The translations under genes were made by a program, and so were the position numbers. 64,000 nt of DNA from Molossus alvarezi (lineage: Eukaryota > Chordata > Mammalia > Chiroptera > Molossidae), in assembly GCA_037176705.1 (NCBI GenBank), contig CM073888.1, positions 44,832,810-44,896,809 of the forward strand, read 5' to 3'. Shown one piece after another: positions 31,875 through 42,412 of the stretch. Within the stretch, counting starts at the first letter, position 1; the number at the start of each line of letters is the position of its first letter. Below the pieces are notes generated by a model. The model was not told the origin of the DNA and made no database searches. It saw only the letters and a list, made by a program, of their open reading frames with translations.

Positions 31875-32449
31875 ATTGCATTTCTTTGGTTCTCAGTTCT
31901 CACTTGAAGTTACAGTGAGGGTGGCTTGGTGGGGTGGGGGAGACTTTTGAATAGATAATATCATTTTTGTGGCATTTACATTATCTGTAATTTATCTGAC
32001 AATCTCTTAAACTCCATTATGTCTCAAGGTGACCACAAGTAGAAAGGGCACAGGTGTCTGAATTATAGAGTGGCATAAATCACAACAGGATTTGGTGTGT
32101 TCCCTCTGAGTGAAAGAGTTCTGTTTTCTTATCAGAGTCTTCCTGCTCAGGCTGCCCAGTCGAGTTCGTGGTTTCCAGGACACCTGCTGGACTGGCTTTA
32201 GGCTAATAGCAGTGCCTTCGTGTTTCCTCATCTTTTTTCAGAACTTTTATGTAATTCTTCAATAATATCCTGAGACCATTTGCTAGCAGACTGTAGTGGC
32301 TTCTCCAAACATTTACTTCCTTCTGGCAGGCATTAATAAGAGAGCTACTTCTCACGGGTCTTGGCCACAAGTTGTGTAATGTATCATTATTGACTGACCT
32401 GTTGAGGAAATGCAATATGAATAGTTTCCTTGCCATCTATGACGAAGAA
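31875..32449. other. Intronic stretch with two minus-strand open frames
   Basis: Minus-strand frames of 77 and 74 codons at 32203-32436 and 32007-32231 overlap in different phases. They look like a single decayed coding-like sequence, but I recognise no protein family, so no gene is called. Confidence 0.35.
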
Positions 32450-32465
32450 ATAAGGGGTAAACTTT

Positions 32466-32695
32466 TTTTTAAATCCTCACCTGAGGACATTTTTGCATTC
32501 ATCTTCAGATAGAGCGAGAGGGAGAGAGCGAGGGAGAGAGAGACACACACACATCGACTGGGTGTCACCCACACAACCCCAGCCGGGGCCCGGGACAAAC
32601 TGTAACCGAGGTACATGCCCTTAGCGGGGACTGAACCTGGGTATCTCTGGACCGCGGGGCCGATGCTCTAACTGCTGAGCCAAACCAGCCAGGGC
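32466..32695 (-). mobile_element. SINE-A (A2 tail) with TSD
   Basis: The copy reads aatcctcacctgaggacatt to ctgagccaaaccagccaggg. The TSD ataagg(g/t)gtaaacttt lies at 32450-32465 and 32696-32711, with one mismatch. Confidence 0.94.
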
Positions 32696-33154
32696 ATAAG
32701 GTGTAAACTTTGCATTTATGTGGATTTAATAGAGATCACTGACTGATTTATCTGAGGCTTCTGAGTGCCTTTTATATTCTTCATTCACTCTTCCACTCAT
32801 TTGAACTTAACTCTAAAGTAGGTGATGGTAAAAGTTGAGAACAAATGGGAATCCTGTGGATGTGGGTTCCTATGTGTCTGCACTGTTGTTGAGACTGGGT
32901 TTGAGAAATAAATGACTCCAAGGGACATTTAAGCAGTTACTCTGCTGGTGAAGACCAGCATTTCTTTAGTCATGTGTGGCCAGCATCCTTTGGGACCCTA
33001 CAGTACTTAGTGATTCTTGTCCCAATAGTTGAAGCCATCTGGTTATATTTATTGCAGCTGATCTTTTCTACTGCATCAGGCTTGCTTGTAAGCTGATCAA
33101 AATGAGCTCTGGTTGACAACTCACCTGGTTGTTTAAGTTGTTTGCTTTATCCTC

Positions 33155-33275
33155 TGACCTAGTGATTCTGTTTCTAAAAATTTATCCTGAAAAAAGCGAC
33201 AAGGATGCATGACAAGAACTTTTACAAGAAGGCTCATCAAAGCATTGTTTTGCAAACAGTTTCAAGACCCAACAT
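33155..33275 (+). mobile_element. Old L1 3' fragment
   Basis: The stretch gacctagtgattctgtttct, aaaaatttatcctgaaaaaa and ggctcatcaaagcattgttt follows the known L1M 3' pattern. Confidence 0.6.
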
Positions 33276-33324
33276 TAAGCCTGTCAGATACATAGACATA
33301 GAACTATTTAAAATTGTCTGAGGA

Positions 33325-33421
33325 GTACAGTGGTTAAAAGTACAGGTTCTGGATCCAGACTATTTGAATTCTAATGCTGGTGCTGCTGTTCAGAACTATG
33401 TGACCTAGCGCAAGTTTCCTT
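33325..33421 (+). repeat. MIR element, 5' half
   Basis: The sequence gagtacagtggttaaaagta, caggttctggatccagacta and aactatgtgacctagcgcaa is a good MIR match, including the tRNA-derived head. Confidence 0.8.
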
Positions 33422-33424
33422 TCT

Positions 33425-33690
33425 TTGATGTAAAATATACATACATAGAATTTATCATTTTAACCCCTTTTAAGTTACAATTAAGTGGCATTAAATGCAC
33501 TCTCCAGTCAAGCTAATTAACATGATATCTTTTCACATAGTTATTTTTTGTGATGAGAGTACCTGAAATCTACTCTTTTAAGCCTATTTCCTGTATTCAC
33601 TACAATATTATTAACTGTAGTCAAAATGCTGTACATTAGCTCTCTGGACTTATTCATCCTACATAACTGCAACTTTCTACCCTTTGACCA
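33425..33690 (-). mobile_element. Old L1 3' region fragment
   Basis: Reverse-oriented text such as atttatcattttaacccctt, taattaacatgatatctttt and tactgcaactttctaccc-like order fits L1M 3' sequence. Confidence 0.6.
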
Positions 33691-33699
33691 CAAATGTTA

Positions 33700-34430
33700 G
33701 CTATTGTTGTTAAAATACTCAATATACAGATGTTTATGAAATATTTAAATGGAAAATGTTAAAAACAGCATGTATAGTTTATTATTAAATATAAAAATGG
33801 AAAAAAACTGGAAGGATCTAACTCTGGTTGATAGAGTAATCTCATTTTGTTTCTGTGGTTTTTTTTCTTTCCTATAATTGTCCTGTTTTGCTTTTGTAAT
33901 TGAAAAAAAAGTTCTTTTTTCATACAACTTTTATTCTGGGGTCTTTGGGTAAAAAAAACCAGAGGTTACTGGCAAGTTATCCTAAAAAGAACTATTTGAT
34001 TTTTCACTTTATCTCAGAGTTTCATTTGTTCCCCTGACGAATTATTTCAAATAAAGCTAAGGTTCATTGTAGCATGTGTGCAGTTATGTAAAAAATACAC
34101 TTTCATACAAATGCAACTTCCTAAAGGCAGCCTTAAAATTGTATATTGTTTGTTCATCTTATTGTGGTATTTTTGTTTTTCTTAACTATAGTTTCCTGTT
34201 CATTCAATTTTGCATTTAACATTGCTGAAAATAAATATTTCGCTCAGCAGTGTAGTAAGCCAGATGGAGTGGTGTTTATAATTCAAGGAAATAGCCTAAA
34301 CTATCATCAGTTAAAATTGCATAAAAGCCAGTAGTACTTTGATTAGAGTTTTATAAGGTAGAGGGCAAGGAATGTTACATTTCCTGTGCCCATGCTATTA
34401 AAACTATTCTTGAAATAAAGGTAGAGAGAC
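33700..34430. other. AT-rich intronic stretch, nothing recognised
   Basis: Frequent stops occur in all frames. The frame at 34146-34334 is hydrophobic by composition only. Confidence 0.5.
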
Positions 34431-34616
34431 CCTGGGCCAGTGTGGCTCAGCTGATTGGAGCACCATCCCCTTCACCAAAGGGTGGCTGATTCAGTTCCCA
34501 GTCAGGGCGCATGCCCAGGTTTTGGGTTCCATCCAACCTATCAATGTTCCTCCCCTTCCCCTCCCCCCTCTCCTCTCCCCTCCCCCTCCCTCTATCACAC
34601 ACATCAATGGAGCATG
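34431..34616 (+). mobile_element. Ves-type SINE, old and diverged
   Basis: The head ctgggccagtgtggctcagc and the B-box-like tgattcagttcccagtcag are clear. The pyrimidine-rich 3' part (cccctcccccctctcc) replaces the usual tcgatgtttc order. Confidence 0.75.
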
Positions 34617-35135
34617 TTGTATCTTCAGACATAGAATCTTAAATCTTTATTGGTGTAGATATTTGAATTTTAAAAACTGAGATATAACTAATACGTATAA
34701 AGTAAAATGAATGAATCTTAACTGTACAGCTTAATGCGTTTCTCTTTCTCTTCTTCTCTCTGCCTCCTAGCAACTACCACACAGATGAAAATATAGTACA
34801 TTTCTATCACCCCAGAGGTTCTTTAGGGTCCATTCCTAATTAGTAACCTTACTCCTCAGCTAGAACCAGTATTGGGACTTCGATCACCGTAAATGAACCA
34901 GCCTCTTCTTGAATTTCATACAAATGAAATCATGCAGTATGTAGGGTTTTTTGCAGCTGACCTCTCTTGCCCATCTAGTGCCAGGCATCCACTGAGGACC
35001 TTGGAGTGGATTCGTCCACATCGTGGCATGTGTCAGGGCTCTTTCACTGTTGTGTGGTATTTCGTTGTATGAATATGCCATAATTTATCTGTTTTCTTGG
35101 TGAACATTTGATTGTTTTCAGCTGCTTTGAACATT

Positions 35136-35493
35136 TTAAACAAAACAAAACATGATTATATTTCAATACACAACTTCTATACAACCAAAAAAATAAAACA
35201 CCACAGTAAAATAACAAAAAAAAATGGTATTTCATTTACAATGCATGGCAAATGGTTAACATCTTTAGTCCTAAATGAGCTCTTGGAAACCAGTAACAAA
35301 GACACTAATAAACCAAGAGAACTGGAAGAAAAAGAAAAAGAAATAATACAAATGACTATTAAAGAGTAAGAACATATGATGACTGAGCTGCACAATGACA
35401 GAATAATTTCTCTGTAATAGCACACTGTCAAAGACTACACACACCGCTACCTAACGTTTGTACTGTTTTGTTCAGTTTGAATTCTCATAAACG
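35136..35493 (+). mobile_element. 358-bp insert flanked by a 12-bp duplication
   Basis: The direct repeat gctttgaacatt at 35124-35135 and 35494-35505 brackets this insert in the middle of an antisense L1. Part of it (ggcaaatggttaacatcttt and gagctcttggaaaccagtaa) resembles L1 3' sequence in forward orientation. There is no A-tail at the right end, but aaacaaaacaaaac lies at the left. The origin is uncertain. Confidence 0.6.
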
Positions 35494-35523
35494 GCTTTGA
35501 ACATTCTTGCAGTACATGACTTT

Positions 35524-35749
35524 AAAAAAATTTTTTTTCTTTATTGATTTTAGAGAGAGAGGAGGAGAGAAGGAGAGAGAGAAAGATAGAAACATCGATG
35601 AGAGAGAACACCAGTTGGTCGCCTCCTGCATGCCCCCCACTGGGGATCGGGCCCACAACCCGGGCATGTGCCCTGACTGGGAATCGAACCAGCGACCTCT
35701 TGGTGCGTGGGTCTGCGCTCAGCCAGTGAACCACACCAGCTGGGCTTGT
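35524..35749 (-). mobile_element. Ves SINE with TSD
   Basis: The copy is near consensus, with tttattgattttagagagag, gcctcctgcatgccccccac and ccacaccagctgggc. The TSD agtacatgacttt lies at 35511-35523 and 35750-35762. Confidence 0.95.
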
Positions 35750-35849
35750 AGTACATGACTTTTGATGATCGTATGCTCTCATTTCTCTTGGGTATATATC
35801 TGGAAGTGGGTTGCTCCATTGTAAGGTGGGCATATGTTTGACTTGAGTA

Positions 35850-36220
35850 GATACAATAGTCCGATATCTGCAGATTTGCTTTCTGAAGTTTAAGTTACTT
35901 TAAATTGTGCACCATTCTGAGTGTCTCACATCATCTCACCACGTAGGCATTTTATCATCTCACATCATCACAAGAGAGTGAGTACAGTACAGTAAGATAT
36001 GTTGGGAGAGACCACATTGTATATTTTATTACCATATATTGTTATAAATGTTCTGTTTTATTATTAGTTATTAATATTTTTACCGTGCCTCATTTATTAA
36101 CATAGGTATGTATGTATAGGAAAAAGCATAGTGCACATAGGGTTCAGTACCATCTGCTGTTTCAGGCCTCCACTGAGGACCTTGGAATGCGTCACCTGTG
36201 GAAAAGGGGCAGGGGGAATG
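35850..36220 (-). mobile_element. MER2-like (Tigger) DNA transposon
   Basis: The ends caatagtccgatatctgcag and gtggaaaaggggcaggggg are the degraded inverted termini. The interior has cacatcatcacaagagagtg, agtacagtacagtaagatat, gttttattattagttattaa and aggttcagtaccatctg-like text, the order I know for MER2-type Tigger elements. Only non-autonomous sequence is present. Confidence 0.8.
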
Positions 36221-36330
36221 TATTATGTTTTCCCACGAGGTTAGACCAATGTACATGCCCATCAGCAATGTTCATGAGCTCATTTGCTCCATATCTTTGC
36301 CAACAGTCTTTTTTGGATGTTTGAATTTTC

Positions 36331-36774
36331 CTTGCATCTTCAAATAGGGAGCTTGGGAGAAGGTTGTTGATTGGTGTGACTTGGATGGATGAAGATAAAT
36401 TATCAACACACAACTGGCCATAAGTCTTTGCTCAGCAACTTACTCAGATGTAGCAACTCTTTCATTGACAACCAAAACAAAAAAATGGTTTGACGCTACC
36501 CATCCACTTTTACTTTAAGCCAACTTTGTTAACAGTCTAGCCCAATAATATTTGTTTTTCCAGGATAAGGGACTCATCATTTCCCATCTCATTTAATGCT
36601 GAAGTATTAAAAAAATATATATGTCAAATTTCTATAGGATCCTCGTACTTTGGAAGGGGTGTGTGTTTGACTTCTCTCTCCATTTCTTCTTGTTGAAATA
36701 GAGTGAAAGACCCAGGGGAATAGTGCCTGTTATCCAGTAACAATTTGACGATCCAGTAACAAAGATTATGTTTG
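36331..36774. other. Intronic stretch, nothing recognised
   Basis: I see no gene or clear element. Confidence 0.5.
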
Positions 36775-36970
36775 TTGAGGACCTCCTCTGGGTCAGGCTC
36801 TGTGCTAAATGAATTGTATTCCTTAGCTCATTTACTCTCCATCACAAATCACTGAGGCCTAGGGACTATTATTCCCATTTTATAGACAAGGAAACTAAAG
36901 CCTGTAGAAGTTAAGTAATTTGCCCAAATTTATCCAGTAGTAAGTACAGAAGCTGGAATTTTAATCTAAG
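36775..36970 (-). repeat. MIR element, nearly complete
   Basis: The reverse MIR pattern is unusually clear: gtcaggctctgtgctaaatg, ccattttatagacaaggaaa, ctaaagcctgtagaagttaa, tttgcccaaatttatccagt, gaagctggaattttaatcta. Confidence 0.82.
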
Positions 36971-37644
36971 TAAAATCACAAAGGACAAAATTAGACTCCC
37001 TCCTTATGATTACTAGGTTGTGAATAATTAACTAAATGATAGATCCCTACATAGTAACGATTTACTAACATAATTTCTCTTCACCCCCATCCTGTCAGAA
37101 GATAAATGAAGTTTATGTTTGTTACGTTTCCAAGGTTAATTGCTTGTAGCACCTTTGAGGAGTATAACATAAGTGAACGGGAAGTAGGTCTAGTCTTCAG
37201 AAGTGCTAGATGTCATACCGAAGATTAGAAATGCATGTGGTCAACTGTGGCACAGAAAGTGCAGCGGGAAGAGCCTGAAGAAGTGTCATGGCTATTGGGG
37301 TGCCAGGCTCTGTGCAGGAGGTATTTGACCTGTGCCTTGAAAAGTGGGCATTGGATATTGGGCCATGGGGTGGGAGATGGAATCTGAGCCTCAAATTACA
37401 GATCCCCGACTTTGGTGAGGCATGACATGCGTGGCAGGTATAATCTTGGCGGGTAGGTGTCCCCCAGATCCCAACCAGGTCAAGGTGCTCACTTTGGAAT
37501 GTCTGGCCCTACAGCCTTTGAGGTGCTTCTTGCTTTGGGAAGATTAGTTTAGCAGTGTTGATGGAGGAAACAGACACAGGACTGGTTGTAGGAGCAGTGG
37601 GAGTGGATGGAGGCCCTGGCTAGGACTCTTGGTTAGCCAAGGGT
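36971..37644. other. Intronic stretch, nothing recognised
   Basis: The 37206-37394 minus-strand frame shows no domain. The text around 37240-37400 may be an old repeat but could not be assigned. Confidence 0.45.
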
Positions 37645-37743
37645 GGGTGTCAGAATCGCTGGTAAAACTCTTGGAAACACACCAGACTGGGCCAACCTCA
37701 GAGCTTCTGATTGGTGGTTCGCAGCAGCCATCTGGATTTTAAA
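37645..37743 (+). repeat. MER5-like hAT fragment
   Basis: The order gtcagaatcgctggtaaaac, tcagagcttctgattggtgg and agccatctggattttaaaa resembles the right part of MER5-type elements. Confidence 0.5.
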
Positions 37744-37755
37744 AAGTGCCTTTGC

Positions 37756-37856
37756 ACCCTAGCCAGTTTGGCTCAGCGGTTGAGCGTCGGCTTGCGGACC
37801 AGAGAGTCCTGGGTTCAGTTCCACTAGGGGCACGTACCACCAAAAAACAAACAAAC
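37756..37856 (+). mobile_element. SINE-A-short (tRNA head only) with TSD
   Basis: The copy runs from accctagccagtttggctca to ccactaggggcacgtacca and a CAAA-rich tail. The TSD agtgcctttgc lies at 37745-37755 and 37857-37867. Confidence 0.94.
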
Positions 37857-37867
37857 AGTGCCTTTGC

Positions 37868-38430
37868 TTATTCTAATGTGCTTTCCCTCCCCATCTGCAG
37901 ATACAAGTCAGAGATGAAAATGAGTCTGGGGTACCCTTGTAGGTCATGTCTCAGGGGCAGGAGAATCAGAAGACAGGCACTGGCTGTCCCGGTGGCCACG
38001 GGAGCACAGCGGCTCCCAAAGGTCTTGTATTCAGAGTGGGTCACGCTGTCCCTGCTTCAAAGCCTTCCAGAGCAAAGAGCTTGCCAGTTTCCCAGGCTGC
38101 CATTTTTGGACAATTTTGAGGATCAAAAAAGCTTTTTAGTGAAATAAGCCAACCGTCTCCTTGTATAGCTTCCAGAGACTGGGCCTTGCTGGGCACACAA
38201 GGCCAGTTCACCCTACGTGTGATATTGTCTATGGGTACAAGGACGCTTTCCCATCGGCCACGCTAAACATCCTCCGTGCACTCTTTTCAGACGCAGTCAT
38301 TCCGATCCCCTTGAGACTGTCCTTTTTGCCACTATTGCTCTTCAGATAAGGCACCCCAAATTTAGGCATTTGACCCACACAAAATAGAGCGGGACCATGT
38401 AGTCCTGTCTTGTTATGTAGAGAATACACT
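37868..38430. other. Intronic stretch, nothing recognised
   Basis: The frames at 37746-38147 (starting in the SINE) and 38161-38349 have no recognisable domain. Confidence 0.5.
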
Positions 38431-38446
38431 TCTGCATTTTTTTTTT

Positions 38447-38684
38447 TATCCTCACCTGAGGACATTTTTCCATTTTTTGTTCAGGTAGAGTGGGGGGGGG
38501 GGGAGGAACAGAGAGAGAGAAAGAAACATCGATGTGAAAGGGACACATCGAGTGGCTGCCACCCGCACAACCCACCAGGGCTGGGGACAAACTGCAACGA
38601 GGTACGCGCCCCTAGCGGGAACCGAACCCGGGTCTCTCAGGACCGCAGGCCGACGCTCTAACCGCTGAGCCAAACCGGCCAGGG
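38447..38684 (-). mobile_element. SINE-A (A1 tail)
   Basis: The copy is near consensus from atcctcacctgaggacattt to ctgagccaaaccggccaggg, with a G run at 38492-38503. The repeat ctgcatttttttt flanks it on both sides. Confidence 0.95.
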
Positions 38685-38745
38685 CTGCATTTTTTTTTTT
38701 GAGGGAGAGTGGAGGGACCCCAAATATAGACATTAAGTGTACCTT

Positions 38746-38991
38746 TTTTTTTTTAATCCTCACCTGAGGACATTTTTCCATTTTTTGTTCAGACAGAATG
38801 GGAGGGAGAGAGAGGAAGAGAAAGAGAGAAACATTGACGTGAAAGGGACAGATCGAGTGGCCGCCACCTGCACAACCAACCAGGGCCGGGGACAAATTAC
38901 AACCAAGGTACACGCCCCTAGTGTGAACCGAACCTGGGTCTCTCTGGACCGCAGGCTGACACACTAACCGCCGAGCCAAACCGGCCAGGGC
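38746..38991 (-). mobile_element. SINE-A (A1 tail) with TSD
   Basis: The copy is near consensus, from aatcctcacctgaggacatt to cgagccaaaccggccagggc. The TSD taagtgtaccttt lies at 38733-38745 and 38992-39004. It is a separate insertion from the SINE 60 bp to its left. Confidence 0.95.
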
Positions 38992-39004
38992 TAAGTGTAC
39001 CTTT

Positions 39005-40884
39005 AATTCATCTTGGATTCATCCTATTCTTTGAGACTGTGGGTCTTACCTGTGTTCGCTGGCCCACTCTCCCAGGTGTCTTTTTGCCAGTTTGATAAGC
39101 AGATCCAATCCTCTCTAAGCAGAAGAAAGCCAGGCTGAGACAGCCTTGCCTGAATGTCTCTGTATGAGAGTATGACTCTCATAATGTGTTCAGTTATGAG
39201 CTGACAGATAAGACTGAATCCTAATGTTCAGTCAGTGCCTGACTGATGAGTCGTCCTCGGCATGTGCTAAAATAAAAAATGGCCTTTTCCGCCCAGGAGG
39301 TATTTCCTAGGAAAGGAATTTTAGGGGTCTTGCTTTTTCCTGCACCCTAAAGGAGCAGTTGCACTAAACTGATTGGTTGGTTTGAATGTTTCATGTTGAT
39401 TCTTAAACTTTTTTTTTTGCTTAAAAATAGACCACTCATTGGAAAGTCCCTACACTGAGTAGTCACTTTTAGTCACAGTGTTCTGTAAACTCTAGGACTG
39501 GGCATGGGAGACTGTTTGCATGGCTTGTTCTTTGCCTTTTACCTCAAGTCCATTGACTGATTTCTTACAGGCTTATCGATTGGCTTCCAAGTAGTATTTG
39601 CTGTCTATATGTGCTTTCCTGCATTAGATATAAATAGATTTGAGGGTGGTTTTTCAGATGCCCTATAACCAGATACAGAGCTAACTTATTAAGGATATGT
39701 TACTGCATTCAGACACTTAAGTCTAATAATAGAAAAAGCAGTCTCTTAACAGACTGTGCCTCTCTCTGGTGCCTTCTCCCACTCTTTAGTTTACTTTAAG
39801 TGGTGACTAAATGTCAGGAACTTTGGCAGCTTACCTAATTTAAGGCCCAGGATATATGGAGAGGCAACGGGAAGCATAATAATGACCATGGTGCCTTGAG
39901 ATGAATATATTAAGTTATGTTTAATTGTAGGCTTGGTGATTATTATGTATGAATTGTTAAACATTCTTATTTTGAATTATTGCAAGTGCTAAGGTAGTAG
40001 TTTTGAAATTCATATAACAGAATACTTGGTTATATGTAAGATTACCATGCTTTTCAAGATATCAGCTATTTCCTTTTATTGAATAGGGATGAGGAAGGGT
40101 CGTATCTTAGCTATAAATTAGAGGGCTGAGGTTCTAATGGCAGAATAAACATTGCAATCTTATGGTGACTTGGATGCTGTAATTTTCTGAATAGATGATA
40201 TATTTTTATTTTGCTTTAAAGAACCAGATCTGTGATTTCTTTAAAGATACACTGTCCATTTTTAAATGTCTGTATCTTTCCTCAGACCATGGTTTTACAG
40301 GCATTGTGTGCATTTTGTAGAGGAAACAGACATATTCATTTGTTTGCCTGGCTGGTGTTTGAGCAGCCCTCAGACTCAGGGAGCGCCCAGTGCTGACATG
40401 AAGAGGGCTTCTTACTCTTCACACATTGCTGCCTTTGCTTCTTGACTTCTAGGAGAGTTCCTTCAATACAGGGTGGAATTATGAAGGTTCCCACAGTAAT
40501 TGCATACTTACATTTCCTGATGGGGTGGTACTTGGAAACTTTGTTTCGGTATATAATTCTCAGTGTAATTCTCTTTAAAGTCTTCCTCTCTTTAACCACC
40601 ATCCAGTAGCATGTCTACAGAGCGGGGTCTGAGGACGATGACCACGGAGCCCAGCTCAGGTTCACCTTAGGGTCACCAGGTTGTGGAAGTCAGTGGAACT
40701 CCTTCTCTGGACCACAAGCAGTTCGTTTCAGGAAGGGACATTATTGCTCCAGTCAGTCTGCCAGCTCTCCCTTTCGTCTCCCACTCTGGTCCCACCCAAA
40801 TCAGTTCAGTAGCACTGGATGGAGTCATTTCTACCTTGGCACAGTAATCTTGCTGGTAGTCTAATTTTTAAGTAAATCTAAGGG
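39005..40884. other. Long intronic stretch, nothing recognised
   Basis: No exon-like frame is visible. The minus-strand frame at 40336-40602 (88 codons) is lysine-rich but matches no family I know. Confidence 0.5.
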
Positions 40885-41165
40885 ATCAGGGGAGATAGAA
40901 GAGAGTAAAGAGGGGATAAATGGTGATGGAAGGAGCCTTGACTTGGGGTGGTGAACGCACAATACAATAAAAGTTTTAGAAGAAATATTTAAAAACAAAA
41001 ACAACTCTATATTCTACCTAGAACAAATTTATCAAGATGGTCTTCTCTCATTTCCAAGTAAACATTATCAATCATGTTCTCCTTTGCTATAGCATTAACT
41101 TCTTTGAGAGCTATTAAAACAATACTTATGCTGTGCTTTACTGAGTATTAAGAACTAATGACACC

Positions 41166-41400
41166 CTGGCCGGTTTGGCTCAGCGGTTAGAGCGTTGGCC
41201 TGAGGTCTGGAGAGACCTGGGTTCGGTTCCCGCTAAGGGCATGTACCTCAGTTGCAGTTTATCCCCGGCCCTGGTTGGGTGGTGTGGGTGGCAGCCACTC
41301 GATGTGTCCCTTTCACGTCGATGTTTCTCTCTCTCTCTCCCTCCCACTCTATCTGAACAAAATATCAAAAAATGTCATCAAGTGAGGATAAAAAAAAAAT
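41166..41400 (+). mobile_element. SINE-A (A1 tail), first of a pair
   Basis: The copy is near consensus from ctggccggtttggctcagcg to the gaacaaaatatc and gtgaggataaaaa tail. The left TSD aagaactaatgacacc lies at 41150-41165. The matching copy appears only after the second SINE. Confidence 0.94.
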
Positions 41401-41414
41401 AAACCAAAAACTTT

Positions 41415-41510
41415 AGCCCTGGCCAGTTTGGCTCAGCGGTTGAGCGTCGACCTACGGACCAGAGAGCCTCGGGTTCGGTTCCCACTAGGAGCACGTACCA
41501 TAAAAAAAAA
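41415..41510 (+). mobile_element. SINE-A-short, second of a pair
   Basis: The copy runs from agccctggccagtttggctc to cactaggagcacgtacca and an A tail. The right TSD aagaactaatgacacc lies at 41511-41526, matching 41150-41165 without mismatch. Confidence 0.94.
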
Positions 41511-41862
41511 AAGAACTAATGACACCAATACCTTTCCCAGGAAAAATTGTTTCAAACAGATCATTAATTCAAAACTGGACGTGCAATATACAGATGTATT
41601 ATAGAATTGTATATTTGAAACCTACATAATTTTATTAACCAGTGTCACCCCAATAGACTCAGTTAAAAAACTGGATGAAGCACATGCCTTTCTTTAAGTA
41701 ACACTGGTATAGATCCATTGAGGTTTTCAAATGGACATAATGCCCAGAGGTTTTTATTTCTTATTTCACTCTGTGATCATAAGTAAATAATTTACTCCTT
41801 TTTAAAAACCCCTTGTAATACTCCATTTATGTGCTACTGCTTCATCTAAGAAGACACAGCAT

Positions 41863-42020
41863 GCCCTGGCTGGTTTGGCCCAGCGGATAGAGCATTGACC
41901 TGCAGACCGAAAGGTCACAGGTTTGATTCCAGACAAGGGCACATACCTGGGTTGCAGGTTCCATCCCCAGTCCCTGTCAGGGTTGTGCAGGAGGCAACCA
42001 CTAAGTATGTCACATCAGTG

Positions 42021-42066
<46 letters not shown>

Positions 42067-42137
42067 CTCTCCCCCTCCTTTCCACTCTATCTAAAAAAAC
42101 CGATGGAAAAATATCCTCCGGATAGGATTAACAAACA
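41863..42137 (+). mobile_element. SINE-A variant with expanded CT tract
   Basis: The head gccctggctggtttggccca, B-box-like acaggtttgattccagacaa and 3' end tcctccggataggattaac are present. The central pyrimidine stretch is a (CT)n array at 42023-42059. The TSD aagaagacacagcat lies at 41848-41862 and 42138-42152. Confidence 0.93.
42023..42059. repeat. (CT)n microsatellite
   Basis: Uninterrupted CT dinucleotides lie inside the SINE, expanded from its pyrimidine-rich segment. Confidence 0.92.
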
Positions 42138-42185
42138 AAGAAGACACAGCATCTGAATTTCTCACACACACAGCCTGTATGTCTT

Positions 42186-42392
42186 TTTTTCTTTTTCTTT
42201 ATTGATATTAGAGCGAGGGAGGGAGAGGGAGAGATAGAAACATTGATGAGAGAGAAATCGATTGGCTGCCTCCTGCATGCCCCCCACTGGGGATTAGGCC
42301 CACAACCTGGGCATGTGCCCTGACCGGGAATCAAACTGGCGACCTCTTGGTTCATGGGTTGATGCTCAACCACTGAGCCACACCGGCTGGGC
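42186..42392 (-). mobile_element. Ves SINE with perfect TSD
   Basis: The copy is near consensus, with tttattgatattagagcgag, ggctgcctcctgcatgcccc and gagccacaccggctgggc. The TSD cacagcctgtatgtctt lies at 42169-42185 and 42393-42409. Confidence 0.96.
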
Positions 42393-42412
42393 CACAGCCT
42401 GTATGTCTTAAA

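Larger units (their letters stand above)
34660..36330 (-). mobile_element. Old L1 3' region, repeatedly interrupted
   Basis: Reverse-oriented L1M-like sequence is seen in pieces at about 34660-35135, 35494-35523, 35747-35845 and 36225-36330. Examples are gagatataactaatacgtat, gtggtatttcgttgtatgaa, gtatatatctggaagtgggt and atgcccatcagcaatgttca. The pieces are separated by an unrelated-orientation insert (35136-35493), a Ves SINE and a Tigger-type element. Confidence 0.65.
40885..41662 (+). mobile_element. L1 3' end split by an insertion
   Basis: The left part (40885-40972) reads gataaatggtgatggaagga, ccttgacttggggtggtgaa, cgcacaatacaata. The right part (41582-41662) continues with atgtattatagaattgtata, aacctacataattttattaa, ccagtgtcaccccaata. 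Together they form one laurasiatherian L1 3' terminus. About 600 bp lies between the halves, including two SINEs. Confidence 0.65.

Noticed and set aside
38452..38979. Minus-strand frame of 175 codons
   Set aside because: It simply reads through two adjacent SINE-A copies.
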